DNA of 64,000 nt from Aquibium oceanicum (GTDB lineage: Bacteria; Pseudomonadota; Alphaproteobacteria; Rhizobiales; Rhizobiaceae). The translations under genes and the position numbers were made by a program. Location of the stretch: the NCBI RefSeq assembly GCF_001889605.1, contig NZ_CP018171.1, forward strand, positions 2,750,501-2,814,500, written 5' to 3'. Positions within the stretch are counted from its first letter, which is position 1. Each line of letters opens with the position of its first letter. Under the pieces are notes generated by a model, which did not search any database, was not told where the DNA came from, and was given only the letters and a program-made list of their open reading frames with translations. This document shows positions 8,576 through 17,836 of this stretch, piece after piece.

Positions 8576-9586
8576 GTGATTCGCAGCTTCGCCATAGCCA
8601 TGGTATTCCTTGCGTCTGCAAGTGCGTCGGCATTCGCCAACGATACCACCGCCGAACTGGGCGCGGGCGGTCTCATCCTGTCGCGCAGCGACGCTATCGT
8701 CATGGCGAAGGAAGACCTTTTCATTTCCGAGCAGCAGGTGCGAGTCGACTATGTCTTCCGCAACAGCACCGAGGAGGACGTCGAGACGCTGGTCGCTTTT
8801 CCGATGCCCGACATAGAGGCGAACCCCTATCTGAACGTCTCCATCCCCGACGGTACCGGCGACAATTTCCTCGGCTTCAAGGTCTCGGTGGAGGGGCAGC
8901 CGGTCCAGCCGCGGCTGGAGCAGCGCGCGATCGCGGTGGGGATCGACGTCACCGACGAACTACGGTCGAACGGCGTGCCACTCTTTCCCTATGGCGAGGC
9001 GGCGCCGCAGGCCCTTTCCGGCCTGCCGGACGACATCGTCGCCGACTGGCGCGATCGCGGCATCATCATCTTTGACGAATATGACGACGGCTCGGGCTGG
9101 AAACGCGTCCCCTCTCCGTTCTGGACGCTCCGCTCGACCTACTGGTGGCCGATGGTCTTTCCGGCCGGCGCCGAGATCCGGGTCTCTCACAGCTACACCC
9201 CGAGCGTCGGCGCCACGGTGGGATTATCCTTCTTCTACGGCGGAAAGTTCCAGGGCGACGCTTATCGGGACCACAAGTCGCGCTACTGCATGGACGAGGG
9301 CTTCGAGGCGGCGATCCTGAAAGCGTCACGCGGTGCACCCGACGGATTCCCGCCGCTTTTCGAGACGTGGATCTCCTACATCCTGAAGACCGGCGGCAAC
9401 TGGGGCGGCGGCACGATCGGCGACTTCACCCTGACCATCGACAAGGGCGATCCGAAGAATCTCATCAGCTTCTGCGGCTCCGGCGTGAAGAAGATCGGTC
9501 CGACCACCTTCCAGATGCAGGCGACGGATTTCTATCCCGAGAAAAACCTGGACGTCCTGATCCTCAAGCGGGTGAACCAGAACTGA
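8576..9586 (+). CDS. DUF4424 family secreted protein
   Basis: A 336-residue protein with an N-terminal signal peptide (hydrophobic residues about 4-20, cleavage near SAFA-ND). The mature part starts NDTTAELGAGGLILSRSD and contains EDLFISEQQVRVDYVFRN, TLVAFPMPDIEANP and RSTYWWPMVFPAGAEIRVSH, the pattern of DUF4424 proteins, whose role is unknown. GTG 8576 is preferred over earlier TTG codons because GGAAGG lies 8 bases before it and the signal peptide begins directly. It sits between thyA and folA, 15 bases after thyA, probably in one operon, although no link to folate metabolism is evident. Confidence 0.85.
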   Translation: MIRSFAIAMVFLASASASAFANDTTAELGAGGLILSRSDAIVMAKEDLFISEQQVRVDYVFRNSTEEDVETLVAFPMPDIEANPYLNVSIPDGTGDNFLGFKVSVEGQPVQPRLEQRAIAVGIDVTDELRSNGVPLFPYGEAAPQALSGLPDDIVADWRDRGIIIFDEYDDGSGWKRVPSPFWTLRSTYWWPMVFPAGAEIRVSHSYTPSVGATVGLSFFYGGKFQGDAYRDHKSRYCMDEGFEAAILKASRGAPDGFPPLFETWISYILKTGGNWGGGTIGDFTLTIDKGDPKNLISFCGSGVKKIGPTTFQMQATDFYPEKNLDVLILKRVNQN

Positions 9587-9590
9587 GCCG

Positions 9591-10112
9591 ATGCTGCCTG
9601 TCGCAATCCATGTCGCCGTGGCCGCAAACGGCGTGATCGGCCGCGAGGGCGGACTTCCGTGGAAGCTATCGACCGACCTCAGGCGGTTCAAGGCCGACAC
9701 GATGGGCAATCCAATCGTCATGGGGCGCAAGACCTATGAGGGAATCGGCAAGCCGCTACCGGGCCGGCTGAACATCGTGGTGACGCGCGACGCGCGCTGG
9801 TCGGCGCAAGGGGTGGAGACGGCCGGCTCGCTCGACGACGCGATCACTCTCGCCAACGTGCGTGCCCGCTGCATGAGCGGCGCCAGCGAGATCGCGATCA
9901 TCGGCGGCGGGGAGATCTACGAGCAGGCCATGGAGAAGGCCGACCGGCTCCATGTCACCCATGTCCTGGCCGACATCGACGGCGACACCTCGTTCCCTGC
10001 GATCGATCCCGCCGTCTGGGAAGAGGTCCGCCACAGCGACCATCCGGCGGGCGAAAAGGACAGTCACCCGACTCGTCATGTCGTCTACCGCCGCCGCGGA
10101 TCATTTGGCTGA
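9591..10112 (+). CDS. folA: Dihydrofolate reductase
   Basis: A 173-residue NADPH-dependent enzyme that reduces dihydrofolate to tetrahydrofolate. Family motifs are HVAVAANGVIGREGGLPWKL (substrate and cofactor loop; DHFR W-x-L), the NPIVMGRKTYEGIGKPLPGR segment with the conserved MGRKT(Y/W), and EIAIIGGGEIYEQAM near residue 100. It follows DUF4424 after 4 bases, so thyA-DUF4424-folA probably form one operon that couples dTMP synthesis with folate recycling. Length is normal and no key residue appears missing. Confidence 0.95.
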   Translation: MLPVAIHVAVAANGVIGREGGLPWKLSTDLRRFKADTMGNPIVMGRKTYEGIGKPLPGRLNIVVTRDARWSAQGVETAGSLDDAITLANVRARCMSGASEIAIIGGGEIYEQAMEKADRLHVTHVLADIDGDTSFPAIDPAVWEEVRHSDHPAGEKDSHPTRHVVYRRRGSFG

Positions 10113-10198
10113 CAATATCGTTATATCCGATTCTGATGGTTTCGGGCCGAATTCTGGTCCCTGCGCGCGATTTCGCTTGCGCGCGGCTCCCGCCCGCG

Positions 10199-10227
10199 TT
10201 GAAAGGGTGGGTGCCGATGCCTATAAC
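10199..10227 (+). promoter_or_regulatory. Candidate sigma-70 promoter for hflKC-degP
   Basis: TTGAAA (10199-10204), a 17-base spacer and TATAAC (10222-10227), each box one base from consensus. It lies about 70 bases before the hflK ATG in the only intergenic gap upstream of the operon. Confidence 0.6.
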
Positions 10228-10295
10228 ACGGCCGAACGGCGCGACCCGCTCAGGCAACAATCAGCGGGCGCCGGCTTCGAAACGAGAGGAAATCG

Positions 10296-11387
10296 ATGCC
10301 CTGGAGCAATCAGAGCGGAGGCGGCGGTCCATGGGGCGGCGGCGGCAACGGCGGTGGCCCGTGGGGCCAGGGTCCGCGCGGTCCACAGACCCCCAAGGGC
10401 ACTCCGCCCGATCTTGAAGACATAATCCGTCGCGGACAGGACAGGCTGAAACGGGCGCTGCCCGGCGGCGGCGGGTTCAATCCTGCGATCGTGGCCATCG
10501 TCGTCCTGGCCCTCGTCGCGCTCTGGGCATTCCAGTCCGTCTATACCGTGCAACCGGACGAACTCGCCGTCGAATTGCGATTCGGCAAGCCGAAGCCGGA
10601 ACTGTCGCAGCCCGGATTGCACTTCCACTGGTGGCCGATCGAGACGGTCGAGAAGGCAAACACGGCCGAGAAGCTGATCGACGTCGGCGAACTGCGCGGC
10701 GGCACCTCCTCGGGGCTTATGCTTTCGGGCGACCAAAACATCGTGGACGTCAAATTCTCGGTCGCCTACCAGGTGACGGATCCCGGCGCCTATCTTTTCA
10801 ACGTGGCAAGCCCCGACGAGATGGTGCGTCAGATCGCCGAGAGCGCCATGCGCGAAGTCGTCGGCCGCCGTCCGGCGCAGGACATCTTCCGCGACGATCG
10901 CCAGGGCATTGCCGACAGCGTGCGCGACACAATTCAGTCCACGCTCGACGACTACGGCGCGGGCATTGCGGTGAACGCCATCTCGATCGAGGACGCGGCT
11001 CCGCCGCGCGAGGTCGCCGACGCGTTCGACGAGGTGCAGCGCGCCGAGCAGGACGAGGACCGGTTCGTGGAGGAATCCAACCAGTACTCCAACCAGAAGC
11101 TGGGACAGGCGCGAGGCGAGGCGGCGCAGTTGCGCGAAGAGGCCGCGGCCTACAAGAACCGCGTCGTTCAGGAAGCCGAGGGTGAGGCTCAGCGCTTCGT
11201 CTCGGTCTACGACGAATACGCCAAGGCGCCGGAAGTGACCCGCAAGCGCCTCTTCCTCGAAACCATGGAGAGGGTGTTGCGGGACTCCGACAAAGTCATC
11301 ATCGAGCAGGGAGCGAACGGCCAGGGAGTGGTGCCATATCTGCCGCTCGACGAGCTTCGCCGCCGCCCGGGAGCCAATAGCCAATGA
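10296..11387 (+). CDS. hflK: HflK, FtsH-modulating stomatin/prohibitin family protein
   Basis: A 363-residue inner-membrane protein. It has a Gly/Pro-rich cytoplasmic N-terminus (residues 1-60), one membrane helix (about 68-85, PAIVAIVVLALVALWAFQSV) and a periplasmic SPFH/band-7 domain beginning VYTVQPDELAVELRFGKP, followed by a coiled-coil arm with EEAAAYKNRVVQEAEGEAQRF. With HflC it forms a cage around the FtsH protease and controls membrane-protein degradation. A good ribosome site (GAGAGGAAA) precedes the ATG. The stop overlaps hflC (ATGA). Confidence 0.95.
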   Translation: MPWSNQSGGGGPWGGGGNGGGPWGQGPRGPQTPKGTPPDLEDIIRRGQDRLKRALPGGGGFNPAIVAIVVLALVALWAFQSVYTVQPDELAVELRFGKPKPELSQPGLHFHWWPIETVEKANTAEKLIDVGELRGGTSSGLMLSGDQNIVDVKFSVAYQVTDPGAYLFNVASPDEMVRQIAESAMREVVGRRPAQDIFRDDRQGIADSVRDTIQSTLDDYGAGIAVNAISIEDAAPPREVADAFDEVQRAEQDEDRFVEESNQYSNQKLGQARGEAAQLREEAAAYKNRVVQEAEGEAQRFVSVYDEYAKAPEVTRKRLFLETMERVLRDSDKVIIEQGANGQGVVPYLPLDELRRRPGANSQ

Positions 11388-12424
11388 CAAACCGCCTCGC
11401 ATTCATAGCCGTCGCCGTCGCGATCGTGCTCGTCGTCGCGCTTTCGTCCTTCTTCGTCGTCACCGAACGCCAGCAGGCGATCGTCCTTCGCTTCGGCGAG
11501 ATCGTCGACGTCAAGACCGAGCCAGGCATCTACTTCAAGCTGCCGTTCGGCTTCCTCGAGGCCGACAACGTGCAGATCGTCGAGGACCGGGTCATGCGCT
11601 TCGATCTCGACGACATCCGCGTCCAGGTCTCGGGCGGTAAGTTCTATGAGGTGGACGCCTTCGTCGCCTACCGCATCTCCGATCCGCGCACCTTCCGCCA
11701 GACCGTGTCGGGCAGCGTGGCTCTGGCCGAACAGCGGCTGCGCACCCGTCTCGACGCCGCCCTCCGCCGGGTCTACGGCCTGCGCGGCTTCGAGGCGGCG
11801 CTCTCCGACGAGCGCTCGTCGATGATGCGCGAGGTCGCCGAACAGCTTCGTCCCGACGCCGCATCGCTCGGCCTCGAGGTGCAGGACGTGCGTATCCGCC
11901 GCACCGACCTGACGCAGGAGGTCTCGCAGCAGACCTACGACCGCATGAGCGCGGAGCGCCTTGCCGAAGCCGAGAGGCTCAGGGCGCGCGGACGCGAGGC
12001 GGCGCAGCGCATCCGTGCCCGCGCCGACCGCGAAGTGGTCGAAATCCTCGCCGAAGCCCAGAAGGAATCGGAGATCCTACGAGGCGAGGGCGAGGCGGAA
12101 CGCAACTCGATCTTCGCCGACGCATTCCAGCGCGATCCCGAGTTCTTCGAGTTCTACCGCTCCATGGCCGCTTATTCGCAGGCGCTCGAGGGAACGGGAA
12201 CCACCATGATTCTCTCGCCGGATTCGGATTTCTTCCGCTATTTCGGTAGCGGTGGAGGTGGCGGCCGGGCCAATCCCGTTCCGCCGGCCGATCCGGCGCC
12301 CACTGGTGCCTTGCAGGATGGCGCGGACGCCGGAGCGAGCAACGCCGCGCCCGTGGCGCAGGAGCCCGCGACGGCGCCGCTTGCGCCTGCAACGACCGGG
12401 ACCTCCGTCCCCGCCGCCGAATAG
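11384..12424 (+). CDS. hflC: HflC, partner of HflK
   Basis: A 346-residue protein with an N-terminal membrane helix (residues 4-24), then an SPFH domain (FFVVTERQQAIVLRFGEIVD through YEVDAFVAYRISDP), a helical arm (AERLAEAERLRARGREAAQRI) and the conserved DPEFFEFYRSMAAYSQAL close to residue 250. The C-terminal 60 residues are a Gly/Ala/Pro-rich extension longer than in enterobacterial HflC. It overlaps hflK by 4 bases, as expected for subunits made in equal amounts. Confidence 0.95.
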   Translation: MTNRLAFIAVAVAIVLVVALSSFFVVTERQQAIVLRFGEIVDVKTEPGIYFKLPFGFLEADNVQIVEDRVMRFDLDDIRVQVSGGKFYEVDAFVAYRISDPRTFRQTVSGSVALAEQRLRTRLDAALRRVYGLRGFEAALSDERSSMMREVAEQLRPDAASLGLEVQDVRIRRTDLTQEVSQQTYDRMSAERLAEAERLRARGREAAQRIRARADREVVEILAEAQKESEILRGEGEAERNSIFADAFQRDPEFFEFYRSMAAYSQALEGTGTTMILSPDSDFFRYFGSGGGGGRANPVPPADPAPTGALQDGADAGASNAAPVAQEPATAPLAPATTGTSVPAAE

Positions 12425-12425
12425 G

Positions 12426-12611
12426 ATGAGCGACTTCTTCGCCGCCCTCGGTCTCGTACTGGTGATCGAGGGCGTCATCTACGGTGGCTTTCCCGCGACG
12501 GCCAAGCGCCTCGCATCGCAGATGCAGGAGATGCCGGAAAACGCTTTGCGCTACGGCGGTCTCGCCGCCGTCGCACTGGGGGTCGCCGTCGTGTGGATGG
12601 TGCGGGGATAA
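12426..12611 (+). CDS. DUF2065 family small membrane protein
   Basis: A 61-residue protein with two hydrophobic helices (residues 4-20 and 43-58) and the short conserved GLVLVIEGVIYGGFPATAKR. DUF2065 genes commonly follow hflC in proteobacteria, in agreement with the single base between the hflC stop and this ATG; the preceding GAATAGG may act as a weak ribosome site. Function is unknown. A link to the HflKC complex is suggested only by position. Confidence 0.8.
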   Translation: MSDFFAALGLVLVIEGVIYGGFPATAKRLASQMQEMPENALRYGGLAAVALGVAVVWMVRG

Positions 12612-12756
12612 CGCAGGATTTATCCGCCGCGCCTGTATCCTGTCGCAAACGCGCCCTAATTCTGGCAAACGGTCTGAACGTCGGAATGCGTGGCGGCACT
12701 CTCGCCTGCCGGGTCCGGCTCCATGCGGCGCCCACGTGGCTCGGGAGAATGTATTC

Positions 12757-14250
12757 ATGGCTCTGATGCGAATGCCGGTTCTTATCCGCAAGACAGCGAT
12801 ATCCGCCTTCGCAGCGGCCGCTTTGGTCGGACTGGCGCTCCCGCCCGTTCCCGCGGTGGCCCAGACTCGCGGACCGGCGTCGGTCGCCGATCTCGCCGAA
12901 AACCTGCTCGAGGCGGTGGTCAACATCTCGACCTCGCAGAATTCCAAAGGCGGCGGGTCGGACAACGTGCCGATGCCGGATCTTCCGGAAGGCTCTCCGT
13001 TCCAAGATTTCTTCGACGAGTTTTTCCAGAACCGGCAGGGCAACGGCATGCCCCGGCGCGTGCAGTCGCTCGGATCCGGCTTCGTGCTAGACGCGGAGCA
13101 GGGCATCGTCGTCACCAACAACCACGTCATCGCGGACGCCGACGAGATCGAGGTGAATTTTTCCGACGGCTCCAAGCTCAAGGCCGAACTGGTCGGCAAG
13201 GACACCAAGACCGACCTTGCGGTGCTGAAGGTCGATCCGACGAAGAAGCAGCTGAAGGCCGTGTCGTTCGGCGATTCGGATGCCATCCGGATTGGCGACT
13301 GGGTCATGGCCATCGGCAATCCGTTCGGGCTCGGCGGGACGGTGACGGTGGGAATCGTGTCCGCCCGAAACCGCGACATCAATTCCGGACCTTATGACGA
13401 CTTCATCCAGACGGACGCTGCCATCAACCGTGGCAATTCCGGCGGGCCGCTATTCAACATGGAGGGCGAGGTGATTGGCATCAATACGGCCATCATCTCC
13501 CCGTCCGGCGGTTCCATCGGCATCGGCTTCTCGATTCCGTCGCAGCTGGCCGAAAACGTCATAGCGCAGCTGCGGGAATTCGGCGAGACGCATCGCGGCT
13601 GGCTTGGCGTGCGTATCCAGCCCGTGACCGACGACATCGCCGAGAGCCTCGGAATGTCGAGTGCGAAGGGCGCGCTGGTCTCCGGCATCATCAAGGGCGG
13701 TCCGGTCGACAACGGCGTCATCCAGCCTGGCGACGTCATCACCAGATTCGACGGCAAGCCGATCGATGGGATGCGCGACCTCCCGCGCATCGTTGCCGAC
13801 AGCCCGGTCGGGCAGGCCGTGGAAGTGGTCATCATCCGCAAGGGAGAGGAACAGACCGTCGAAGTGACGCTCGGCCGGCTCGAGGACGGGGAGCAGCTCG
13901 CCTCTGCAGAAACCGGCGACGGGGAGGAAGAGGAAGACGGTCCCCTGGCGACGGCGTCTGTGCTCGGAATGACGGTCGGCGAACTCGACGACGAAACGCG
14001 CACGCGCTTCGAGATATCGCCGGATGTTTCGGGTGTCGTCATCACTGAGGTCGCGGAAAACTCCGCCGCGGCCGAAAAGGGCGTCAAGGCTGGCGAGGTC
14101 ATCACGGAAATCGCGCAGGAATCGGTCTCGTCGCCGCAGGACGTGATGGACCGGGTTGCCGCGCTGAAGGAGCAAGGCCGCCGCAATGCGCTTCTGATGC
14201 TCGCGTCCAAGACCGGCGAACTGCGCTTCATCACCCTGCGAATGGATTGA
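12757..14250 (+). CDS. degP: Periplasmic serine protease, DegP/HtrA (Do) family
   Basis: A 497-residue protease and chaperone. The signal peptide (residues 1-35, cleaved near VAQ) is followed by a trypsin-like domain with catalytic His123 (VVTNNHVIADADE), Asp153 (KTDLAVLKVD) and Ser228 (NRGNSGGPLF). Two PDZ domains follow (about 285-370 and 400-490, with VSGIIKGGPVDNGVIQPGDVI and VAENSAAAEKGVKAGEVI). An acidic insert (GDGEEEEDGP) joins them. The ATG has GGGAGA upstream and starts the signal peptide directly. It follows hflK-hflC-DUF2065 after 145 bases and may be co-transcribed or have its own stress promoter. Confidence 0.95.
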   Translation: MALMRMPVLIRKTAISAFAAAALVGLALPPVPAVAQTRGPASVADLAENLLEAVVNISTSQNSKGGGSDNVPMPDLPEGSPFQDFFDEFFQNRQGNGMPRRVQSLGSGFVLDAEQGIVVTNNHVIADADEIEVNFSDGSKLKAELVGKDTKTDLAVLKVDPTKKQLKAVSFGDSDAIRIGDWVMAIGNPFGLGGTVTVGIVSARNRDINSGPYDDFIQTDAAINRGNSGGPLFNMEGEVIGINTAIISPSGGSIGIGFSIPSQLAENVIAQLREFGETHRGWLGVRIQPVTDDIAESLGMSSAKGALVSGIIKGGPVDNGVIQPGDVITRFDGKPIDGMRDLPRIVADSPVGQAVEVVIIRKGEEQTVEVTLGRLEDGEQLASAETGDGEEEEDGPLATASVLGMTVGELDDETRTRFEISPDVSGVVITEVAENSAAAEKGVKAGEVITEIAQESVSSPQDVMDRVAALKEQGRRNALLMLASKTGELRFITLRMD

Positions 14251-14291
14251 ATTCACGCCTGGCGTGAAAGAACCGGCGCAAGCATCTTTGC

Positions 14292-14323
14292 GAAAGAGAA
14301 AAGGCGGCTTAGAGGGCCGCCTT
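14292..14323 (-). terminator. Intrinsic terminator after the acetyltransferase gene
   Basis: AAGGCGGC (14301-14308) and GCCGCCTT (14316-14323) form an 8-bp stem whose loop holds the acetyltransferase stop codon. On the minus strand it is followed by TTTTCTCTTT. It may also serve degP on the plus strand, where the tail (CTTCTT) is weaker. Confidence 0.6.
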
Positions 14324-14881
14324 CTTCCGTTCGCGCCAGTCGCTCCGTTTCAGGCTGTAGAACACGTGCCGCTTCAGATGCGGATGCGTGTCGGGCACCT
14401 TGGGGTGAGCGAAGTCACGCTCGGGATCCGGCCGTAGGCCGAGGCGTCGCATGACGGCGATCGAGCGATCGTTGTTCCAGACTGCGAAGGAGACGATCTC
14501 GTCGAGATCGAGTTCCTCGAACCCGAAGTCGAGAAGTGCTTCGCCGGCTTCGGTGACCAAGCCCTTGCCCCAGAATTCCGGTGCAAGCCGCCAGCCGATC
14601 TCGATCGTGTCCCCCGGCAGGATAGGCTCCAGCCCGCACGGGTTCAGGCCGGCGAAGCCGATCGTCTCGCCTGTCGCTGCGAGTTCCAGGGCCGTGAAGC
14701 CGTAGCCTCGTGCCGCGATCCCGGCCCGCAGGCGCTCCATGAAGTCGTCGGCCTCCTGCCTGCTCCGCCGGAACGGAAAGAAGGTCATCACCGCCTCGTC
14801 GGAGTTGACGCGGTGGAACAGGTCCCGGTCGCGGCTCTCCCAGTTGCGGATGACGAGGCGCTGGGTGCGCAGCGTCCTCAT
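14309..14881 (-). CDS. GNAT family N-acetyltransferase (RimJ/RimL-like)
   Basis: A 190-residue acyl-CoA-dependent acetyltransferase. It begins LRTQRLVIRNWESRDRDLF, the usual start of the RimJ/RimL type, and contains IEIGWRLAPEFWGKGLVTEAGEALLDFGF (acetyl-CoA binding motif A, W-G-K-G-L-x-T-E-A) and a motif near residue 140 with AVWNNDRSIAVMRRLGLRP. The substrate is not predictable from sequence; relatives acetylate ribosomal proteins or small amines. Its ATG overlaps the serB stop (ATGA), so it is translated with serB. Confidence 0.88.
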   Translation of the reverse strand: MRTLRTQRLVIRNWESRDRDLFHRVNSDEAVMTFFPFRRSRQEADDFMERLRAGIAARGYGFTALELAATGETIGFAGLNPCGLEPILPGDTIEIGWRLAPEFWGKGLVTEAGEALLDFGFEELDLDEIVSFAVWNNDRSIAVMRRLGLRPDPERDFAHPKVPDTHPHLKRHVFYSLKRSDWRERKKAAL

Positions 14882-15765
14882 GCGGCGAACTCTTCGCTTG
14901 TGTAGCCTTGGAGGTAGAGCAGGGCGGTCAGGTCGCCGTGGTCTATACGGAAGCGCGCCTGCGCGGCGACGGAAGGCTTGGCATGGAGGGCAACGCCCAT
15001 TCCGGCAATCTTTAGCATGTCGAGGTCGTTGGCTCCGTCTCCGACGGCAAGCGCCGCGTCGGTTGCGATGCTCAGCCGCTCGCAGGCGGCACGCAAGGCC
15101 GTCGCCTTCGCCTCGCGCCCGAGCACGGGCTCGGCGACCATTCCGGTCAGCTTTCCGTCTTCGTGAAGCAGGGTGTTCGCCTGATGCTCGTCGAAACCGA
15201 GTTTCGCAGCCACGGGACCTGTGAACAGAGTGAAGCCGCCCGATACCAGCGCCGTCCACGCGCCGTGCCGCTTCATCGTGGCGATCAGTTCGCGCCCCCC
15301 CTTCGCGAGGGTAATTCGTCCGGCGATCACCGCGTCTATGACGGGGAGGGCCAATCCCTTCAGGAGAGCCACCCTTTCGCGCAAGGCCGGTTCGAACGCG
15401 ATTTCGCCGTTCATGGCGCGTGCCGTGATGGCGGCGACATGCTCTTTGAGCCCGACTTCGGCCGCGAGTTCGTCGATGCATTCCTGATCGATCATGGTGG
15501 AATCCATGTCGGCGAGCAGGAGCCGCTTGCGCCGGCCGTCCTCCGGTTGGACCGCGACGTCGATCGGCAACCCGGCAAGTGCGTCGCGCAGCGCCGTCTC
15601 GACCTGGCTCGGGTCAGGTACCTCCGGCACGGCGATGTCGCAGGCAATGCCGTCGGCCAACCATCGGCATCGGCTTGCACCAATCGCTTGCATCGCGTTA
15701 TTCGCCGCCTCGGCGGTGACGGCCGCCGTTTCGGGGCTGGAGATGATGGTGGCGACGAATGGCAC
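14878..15765 (-). CDS. serB: Phosphoserine phosphatase
   Basis: A 295-residue HAD-family enzyme that performs the last step of serine synthesis. The N-terminal 75 residues are a regulatory-type domain, followed by the nucleophile motif DMDST (Asp86, Asp88), the SGGF motif in [12 protein letters not shown] and [14 protein letters not shown] near residue 255. The start is taken as GTG 15765, which gives the family-usual length and starts [10 protein letters not shown]. An ATG-initiated longer version would add about 47 residues unlike the family and overlap miaA heavily. Even so its 5' end overlaps the divergent miaA start by about 23 bases. Confidence 0.93.
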   Translation of the reverse strand: MPFVATIISSPETAAVTAEAANNAMQAIGASRCRWLADGIACDIAVPEVPDPSQVETALRDALAGLPIDVAVQPEDGRRKRLLLADMDSTMIDQECIDELAAEVGLKEHVAAITARAMNGEIAFEPALRERVALLKGLALPVIDAVIAGRITLAKGGRELIATMKRHGAWTALVSGGFTLFTGPVAAKLGFDEHQANTLLHEDGKLTGMVAEPVLGREAKATALRAACERLSIATDAALAVGDGANDLDMLKIAGMGVALHAKPSVAAQARFRIDHGDLTALLYLQGYTSEEFAA

Positions 15766-16714
15766 GGAAGGGGGCGCTCCGGAGGTCGGCCCGGGGCCGC
15801 TGAAGGACGCGATCCTGATAGCGGGACCGACCGCCAGCGGCAAGTCGGCACTGGCCGTGGCGGTCGCCAAGGCGACCGGTGGCGAAATCGTCAATGCGGA
15901 TTCCATGCAAGTTTACTCGGTCCTGCGCGTCCTGACCGCGCGGCCCGGCGAAGCCGAACGCGCGAAAGTGCCTCACCATCTCTACGGACACGTGCCGCCC
16001 GATCGGCGATACTCGACCGGCGCCTGGCTGCGCGACGTCGAGGCTTTGCCGCGGCAATCCGACGGTCGGCCGAAACGCTACATCTTCACGGGAGGCACCG
16101 GTCTCTATTTTCGTGCGCTGACGGAGGGCTTGTCCGAAATGCCGCCGGTCGCCGCCGAAATCCGCGACAAGTGGCGCGAACGCCTGCTTCACGAAGGACC
16201 CGAGGCGCTTCATCGCGTGCTTCGGAAGAAGGATGCGGAGTCCGGCGATCGCATCCGCCCCGCCGACGGCCAGCGGATCGTGCGGGCGCTGGAAATTCTG
16301 GAGGCGACCGGCCTTCCCATTGGCTCGTGGCAATCGCGACCGGGACGGCCTCTGGTCGACCGAAACTCCGTTCAACTGTTCGTGATCGATCCGGACCGCG
16401 CCGCACTTCAAACCAGGATCGAGGGCCGTTTCGACCGGATGCTGGAGGCAGGCGCTATCGACGAGGTGAGACGATTGCTCGACCTCGGACTCGATCCCGC
16501 CCTCCCGGCGATGAAGGCGATCGGCGTTCCCGAACTTGGCGCGTTCCTGCGGGGCGAGGTCTCCAGGGAAGAAGCCGTGGCACGTGCGAAAGCGGCAACG
16601 CGGCAATATGCCAAGCGTCAGGCCACCTGGTTTCGCACGCAATTCGGTCCTGAATGGCGAAAGATCCAAATGCCGACGACGTCGGAAAACCCTGATTTAC
16701 CTTTGGGGAATTAG
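15743..16714 (+). CDS. miaA: tRNA dimethylallyltransferase
   Basis: A 323-residue enzyme that adds dimethylallyl to A37 of tRNAs reading UNN codons. Marks are the P-loop GPTASGKS (about residues 28-35), [11 protein letters not shown], the [15 protein letters not shown] segment and the C-terminal [12 protein letters not shown]. Three start codons run in a row (ATG 15743, ATG 15746, GTG 15749); GGAG at 15739-15742 is too close to the first, so a later one may be used. It is divergent from serB with overlapping 5' ends, leaving no conventional intergenic promoter. Confidence 0.95.
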   Translation: MMVATNGTEGGAPEVGPGPLKDAILIAGPTASGKSALAVAVAKATGGEIVNADSMQVYSVLRVLTARPGEAERAKVPHHLYGHVPPDRRYSTGAWLRDVEALPRQSDGRPKRYIFTGGTGLYFRALTEGLSEMPPVAAEIRDKWRERLLHEGPEALHRVLRKKDAESGDRIRPADGQRIVRALEILEATGLPIGSWQSRPGRPLVDRNSVQLFVIDPDRAALQTRIEGRFDRMLEAGAIDEVRRLLDLGLDPALPAMKAIGVPELGAFLRGEVSREEAVARAKAATRQYAKRQATWFRTQFGPEWRKIQMPTTSENPDLPLGN

Positions 16715-16822
16715 AAGTCGGCACGCCTTTGGCGTTTAGTTCATGTTCGCGCATGAGTTGCAGATATTAACGCGCCTGTAATTCGGATCGTGCGACCATG
16801 CTTCGAGCTTGATAGGGGTCAG

Positions 16823-17605
16823 ATGCGCTTCCACAAATCGGAGACGGCATTCTTCGTGTTCGTCGCCCTGATCCTGGTATCGGGCGTGCTGACCGTCTAT
16901 GCCTATCACTCGGTTGGCGATTACGGTTTCGGCTACGTCCCGCGCGTGGACACCCTCACCGTGGCACGCCTGCTTTTCGGTTCCGCCGTCCTCACGGCCA
17001 CGGCGCTGACGTTCGGGATGTTCTTCATCTATCCGCTGATCCGCACGCAGGTCAGGGAAGAGGGAAAGCTCAGGGCGATGACCGAATCCCTGAGCATGCG
17101 TTCGCAGACGCTCGAGCATGCCGCCCTGACCGACAGCCTCACCGGTATGCAGAACAGGCGCTACTTCGACGATGCGCTCGGCGAGTACCTGCAGGAGTTC
17201 AGGCGCATCAACAAGCCGGTCGGGCTCGTCATCCTCGACCTGGACCACTTCAAGGCGGTGAACGACACGCATGGCCACGATGTCGGTGACGAGGTGCTCA
17301 AGGCGGTGGCGAACTGCCTGCGCGACTTCACCCGGCACCATGACGTCGCCGCGCGCCTCGGCGGCGAGGAGTTCGCGGTCGTGGCTCCCAACATGGACAT
17401 GGAATCGCTCGCGAAACTCGCCGAGCGCATCCGCATCGCCATCGCCCAGCTTTCGGTCAGTTCCGGCAACGTGACGCTGCGCGTCACGACGAGCGTCGGC
17501 CTGGCGGTCTGGGATCGCAAGGAAAGTGCGGAGGACTTTTTCCGGCGCGCCGACCGGATGCTCTACCAGGCGAAAAGAATGGGCCGCAACCGCGTCTGTG
17601 CCTGA
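16823..17605 (+). CDS. Membrane diguanylate cyclase (GGDEF)
   Basis: A 260-residue protein with two membrane helices (about residues 8-28 and 48-72), a short coiled linker and a GGDEF domain from about residue 100 (ALTDSLTGMQNRRYFDDAL). The active loop reads GGEEF, a catalytically competent variant, and RHHD lies five residues before it, the spacing of the inhibitory c-di-GMP site. It should make c-di-GMP and be feedback-inhibited. The periplasmic loop between the helices is only about 20 residues, so there is no obvious sensor domain. ATG 16823 is preferred, with AGGGG just upstream; a GTG at 16790 would add 11 residues. Confidence 0.9.
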   Translation: MRFHKSETAFFVFVALILVSGVLTVYAYHSVGDYGFGYVPRVDTLTVARLLFGSAVLTATALTFGMFFIYPLIRTQVREEGKLRAMTESLSMRSQTLEHAALTDSLTGMQNRRYFDDALGEYLQEFRRINKPVGLVILDLDHFKAVNDTHGHDVGDEVLKAVANCLRDFTRHHDVAARLGGEEFAVVAPNMDMESLAKLAERIRIAIAQLSVSSGNVTLRVTTSVGLAVWDRKESAEDFFRRADRMLYQAKRMGRNRVCA

Positions 17606-17836
17606 AGTCTGGCGTTGTCTCCCGGGGCCGGTAGCCGGTTCGGGCAAAACGACATCCGCAAGAGATAGACACCCCTAGTGCAGGGCGAGCGAATCCGAAA
17701 TTTCGCAGCGCGGCTTGGACATGCTCCGGACGCCATGGTCGCCCGCCGGCCGGAAATTGGCCTGCTGGCGAGGGTACCGATCGATGGTCCCAGGCAAGAG
17801 CAGCGGTAGGTTCGCCTGTAGGCTGGGCGAATGGGA

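Noticed and set aside
14252-14268. Inverted repeat TTCACGC-CTG-GCGTGAA after degP
   Set aside because: No T run on either side; probably a weak hairpin or chance palindrome. The better terminator is the one at 14301-14323.
15163-16653. 496-codon plus-strand frame across serB and miaA
   Set aside because: Its translation has low-complexity Arg/Ser/Pro sequence and no domain; both real genes in this span have full motif sets.
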